Part shown: one piece after another, positions 62,248 through 64,000 of the stretch | Position numbering within the stretch: position 1 is the stretch's first letter | Layout: each line of letters begins with the position of its first letter | NCBI RefSeq assembly: GCF_010894435.1 | Contig: NZ_JAAIXZ010000001.1 | Span: forward strand, 1,208,322 to 1,272,321 | From: Pyxidicoccus trucidator | GTDB lineage: Bacteria > Myxococcota > Myxococcia > Myxococcales > Myxococcaceae | Length of the DNA stretch: 64,000 nucleotides | Direction: 5' to 3' | Made by a program: the position numbers and the translations under genes | Notes under the pieces: model-generated | Told to the model about the DNA's origin: nothing | Databases searched by the model: none | Seen by the model: the letters and a program-made list of their open reading frames with translations, nothing else

Positions 62248-62763
62248 ATGAAGAAGACGCACGGGTTCGTGACGAAGTCCGTTGTTGCCCTCGCCCTGCT
62301 GGGCGCCCTGCCCGCCGCCGCGGGTACGGCGACCTACGCCGGTGCGATGTGTACCGTCGTGTCGGGCTTCAGCTCGCCGACCATCTTCCGCAGCGGCCGC
62401 CTCCTCAACCAGTCGACCAGCGAAATCGAGGTGGTCTGCCCGCTGCAGCGCAACGTCAGCATCCCCTCCTTCACGGAGGACTTGTCCATCACCGTCACCG
62501 TGAATGACCCGCACCTCACCGCCGACGTCTGCTGCACGGGCTACGTGGCGGAGAAGGACGGCACCACGCTGGCCTCTGACCGGGCGTGCACGCCGGCGGG
62601 TACCGCGGACACCGCCAACACGAAGTCCCTCGCCATCAACCTGCCCTCGGTGTTCGCGGGCGCGAACGGCTACCTGAACCTGCGCTGCGAGCTGCCGGGG
62701 ACGTACACCATCGGCACCGTCAAGCACCCCTCCGTCCTCGCCAGCTTCCTGGTCTCGGAGTAA
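62248..62763 (+). CDS. Small secreted protein of unknown function
   Basis: A 171-aa protein with a clear signal peptide cleaved near PAAAG (residue 26). The mature part is Thr/Ser/Val-rich with six Cys (MCTVV, VVCPL, VCCTG, RACTP, LRCEL), suggesting a disulfide-bonded beta-sandwich. AGGAA precedes the ATG. It lies behind a sigma-54 type promoter and 6 bp before the next gene, so the two form an operon. No family recognised. Confidence 0.75.
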   Translation: MKKTHGFVTKSVVALALLGALPAAAGTATYAGAMCTVVSGFSSPTIFRSGRLLNQSTSEIEVVCPLQRNVSIPSFTEDLSITVTVNDPHLTADVCCTGYVAEKDGTTLASDRACTPAGTADTANTKSLAINLPSVFAGANGYLNLRCELPGTYTIGTVKHPSVLASFLVSE

Positions 62764-62769
62764 CCGCCC

Positions 62770-63453
62770 ATGCGACAGGTCCGCTGGGGAGTCCTGGGTC
62801 CGGCCGTCGTCGTGGTGGCCGCCGCCGGAGCGTGGAGCATGAGGGGGAATGCGCCGGAAACGGCCACCGCGCCCCCGGTGGCCACCGAGGCCCAGGCCCC
62901 CGCGGAGCTGGAGCGTGAGCTGCGAGCCCTGCGCGCGGAGTTGGAGTCGCTGCGCCAGGGACAGGGGCGCCTGACGCGGCAGGTGGAGTCCGGGGGGAGC
63001 CCCGCCGCGCAGGCCGTCCCGTCGCCTTCGACTGAAGTGGAAGCGCTGCCCGCCGCGAGCGCACGGCCAGGAGTGGCGGAGCTGGCCGCGGCGGAGGAGG
63101 CGCGCAAGGAGCGGATGATGGAGCTGGACGCCGAGCTGGAGGCCGCCGTGCAGACGGAGGCGCGTGACACCGAGTGGGCGGGCCGCACCGAGGAACAGGT
63201 GAGTGGAGCGTTCCGTGCGCCGGAGCTCACCGGCTCCCGTCTGACGCGGGTGGACTGCCGCACCCGGCTGTGCGTGCTGGAGGTGGAGCATGACGCGCCC
63301 GAGGCGCGCAAGGAGCTGCTGGACTCGCTGCTGCGCGCGTCTGGAATCCAGGGGCAGGCCGTGGTGCGGCCCTCGGGTGATGGCACCCGTCTGGCGTCCC
63401 GCGTCTACCTGTCCCGCGCGGGTGAGCGCCTGCCGATGACGCTCCGCCGGTGA
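62770..63453 (+). CDS. Membrane-anchored coiled-coil protein
   Basis: A 227-aa protein. A single membrane helix near residues 8-24 anchors it; a coiled coil follows at about 42-72 (ELERELRALRAELESLR). After a Pro/Ala linker a C-terminal domain has VDCRTRLCVLEVEH, a Cys pair five residues apart, and ends in AGERLPMTLRR. I recall similar C-terminal domains in myxobacterial hypothetical proteins. It is translated in the same operon as the secreted protein at 62248, and may anchor or help export it. Confidence 0.7.
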   Translation: MRQVRWGVLGPAVVVVAAAGAWSMRGNAPETATAPPVATEAQAPAELERELRALRAELESLRQGQGRLTRQVESGGSPAAQAVPSPSTEVEALPAASARPGVAELAAAEEARKERMMELDAELEAAVQTEARDTEWAGRTEEQVSGAFRAPELTGSRLTRVDCRTRLCVLEVEHDAPEARKELLDSLLRASGIQGQAVVRPSGDGTRLASRVYLSRAGERLPMTLRR

Positions 63454-63533
63454 GCGCCAGGTCCACACCTCCCTGGAGGAGGTACCCCGCCCCGCCACCC
63501 CCGGGTTGCCCCCCTCGACGTGGGCGTGCCAGC

Positions 63534-64000
63534 ATGGACGGACGCGCGATGTCCGTCACGCATCCCAGTGCCCGCGACACCCGGCCCCTCGGGGCCACAT
63601 CGGAGTCGTCCGAGTCTGGCGCCGCGTATCTGCTGGTGCTGGAGGGCGACTCCTCCTGGCGCTTCCCCCTGCCCGACGAGGGCATGGTGCTGGTGGGCCG
63701 CGACGAGCAGGCCGACCTGCGGCTGCGCGATGACAGCGTGTCGCGCCGCCATGCCCGCCTCCTCTTCACGGACGAGGGCGCGCGCGTGGTGGACCTGGGC
63801 AGCCACAACGGGACGTCCATCAACGGCCGGCCCGTGGACAGCGCGCAGCCGGTGCTGTCCGGAGACGTCCTCTCCTTCGGCGCGGTGGTGGCGGTGGTGC
63901 GCGCACGCACGCGGGGCACTCCCGCGCGCCGGGCCCTGGAGGCGGACCGGCTGATGGGGCAGCTGCGCGAAGAGGTGGAGCGCGCGCTGCGCTACAGCCG
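63534..64000 (+). CDS. FHA-domain regulator, 3' end outside window
   Basis: At least 155 codons, open to the window edge. The FHA domain is complete: LVGRDEQA (53-60), VSRRHAR (69-75) and SHNGTSING (90-98), so it should bind phosphothreonine. After it comes a charged helix LREEVERALRYS, as found in myxobacterial FHA-type sigma-54 activators before the AAA domain; a GGDEF protein is the main alternative. ATG 63534 or 63549 could be the start; neither has a strong ribosome site. Its position just after a sigma-54-dependent operon supports the activator reading. Confidence 0.75.
   Translation, partial: MDGRAMSVTHPSARDTRPLGATSESSESGAAYLLVLEGDSSWRFPLPDEGMVLVGRDEQADLRLRDDSVSRRHARLLFTDEGARVVDLGSHNGTSINGRPVDSAQPVLSGDVLSFGAVVAVVRARTRGTPARRALEADRLMGQLREEVERALRYS

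Overview
The window is about 70% GC and looks like a chromosomal segment from a myxobacterium of the Myxococcus/Corallococcus/Archangium group. This rests on family content. There are five Hanks-type Ser/Thr kinase genes, a kinase gene followed by a DUF2381-type gene, several FHA- and PAS-containing histidine kinases, a lipoprotein with NGLST pentapeptide repeats, an ECF41-type sigma factor and many lipoproteins. No tRNA, rRNA, CRISPR array, transposase or integrase was seen.

Layout. 0-6 kb: the end of a repeat-containing gene, a transmembrane Ser/Thr kinase with a response regulator, and a divergent HtrA-type lipoprotein protease. The last 121 bp of that protease gene occur twice. Between the copies sit an intact immunity-like gene and the severed C-terminus of what looks like a toxin. 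6-21 kb: a cysteine-rich lipoprotein, a 1343-aa kinase/ATPase/TPR protein, an FHA-PAS-PAS hybrid histidine kinase overlapping an OPT-family transporter gene, two more kinases, the NGLST lipoprotein and a DUF2381-type protein. 21-40 kb: a soluble histidine kinase, a cysteine dioxygenase facing a flavoprotein, a 4-oxalocrotonate decarboxylase-type enzyme, a porin-like barrel, an SDR, a UDP-sugar pyrophosphorylase, a PAS/GAF histidine kinase, an ECF41 sigma factor facing an AhpD/CMD gene with a recognisable target promoter, and a 1671-aa kinase-like/ATPase/GAF/histidine-kinase fusion whose HRD motif reads HRH.

40-47.5 kb: a tight seven-gene operon for kynurenine catabolism. Gene order is semialdehyde dehydrogenase, RidA-type deaminase, 3-hydroxyanthranilate dioxygenase, ACMS decarboxylase, kynureninase, kynurenine monooxygenase and a degenerate SDR. 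Together with the decarboxylase at 26 kb and a possible kynurenine formamidase at 52 kb, the window encodes most of the oxidative route from N-formylkynurenine through 2-aminomuconate to 2-oxopent-4-enoate. Tryptophan 2,3-dioxygenase and the hydratase/aldolase steps are not present here.

47.5-64 kb: a NarL-type regulator divergent from a periplasmic-propeller histidine kinase, an exported HNH nuclease with a DUF4265 partner (likely toxin-immunity), glutamine synthetase behind spaced operator-like repeats, an amino-acid permease, two tandem paralogous lipoproteins, an IgGFc-binding-type lipoprotein, and a two-gene secreted-protein unit behind a sigma-54-type promoter. The window ends inside an FHA protein that is probably a sigma-54 activator.

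All functional calls are from reading the sequence. No database search was run.
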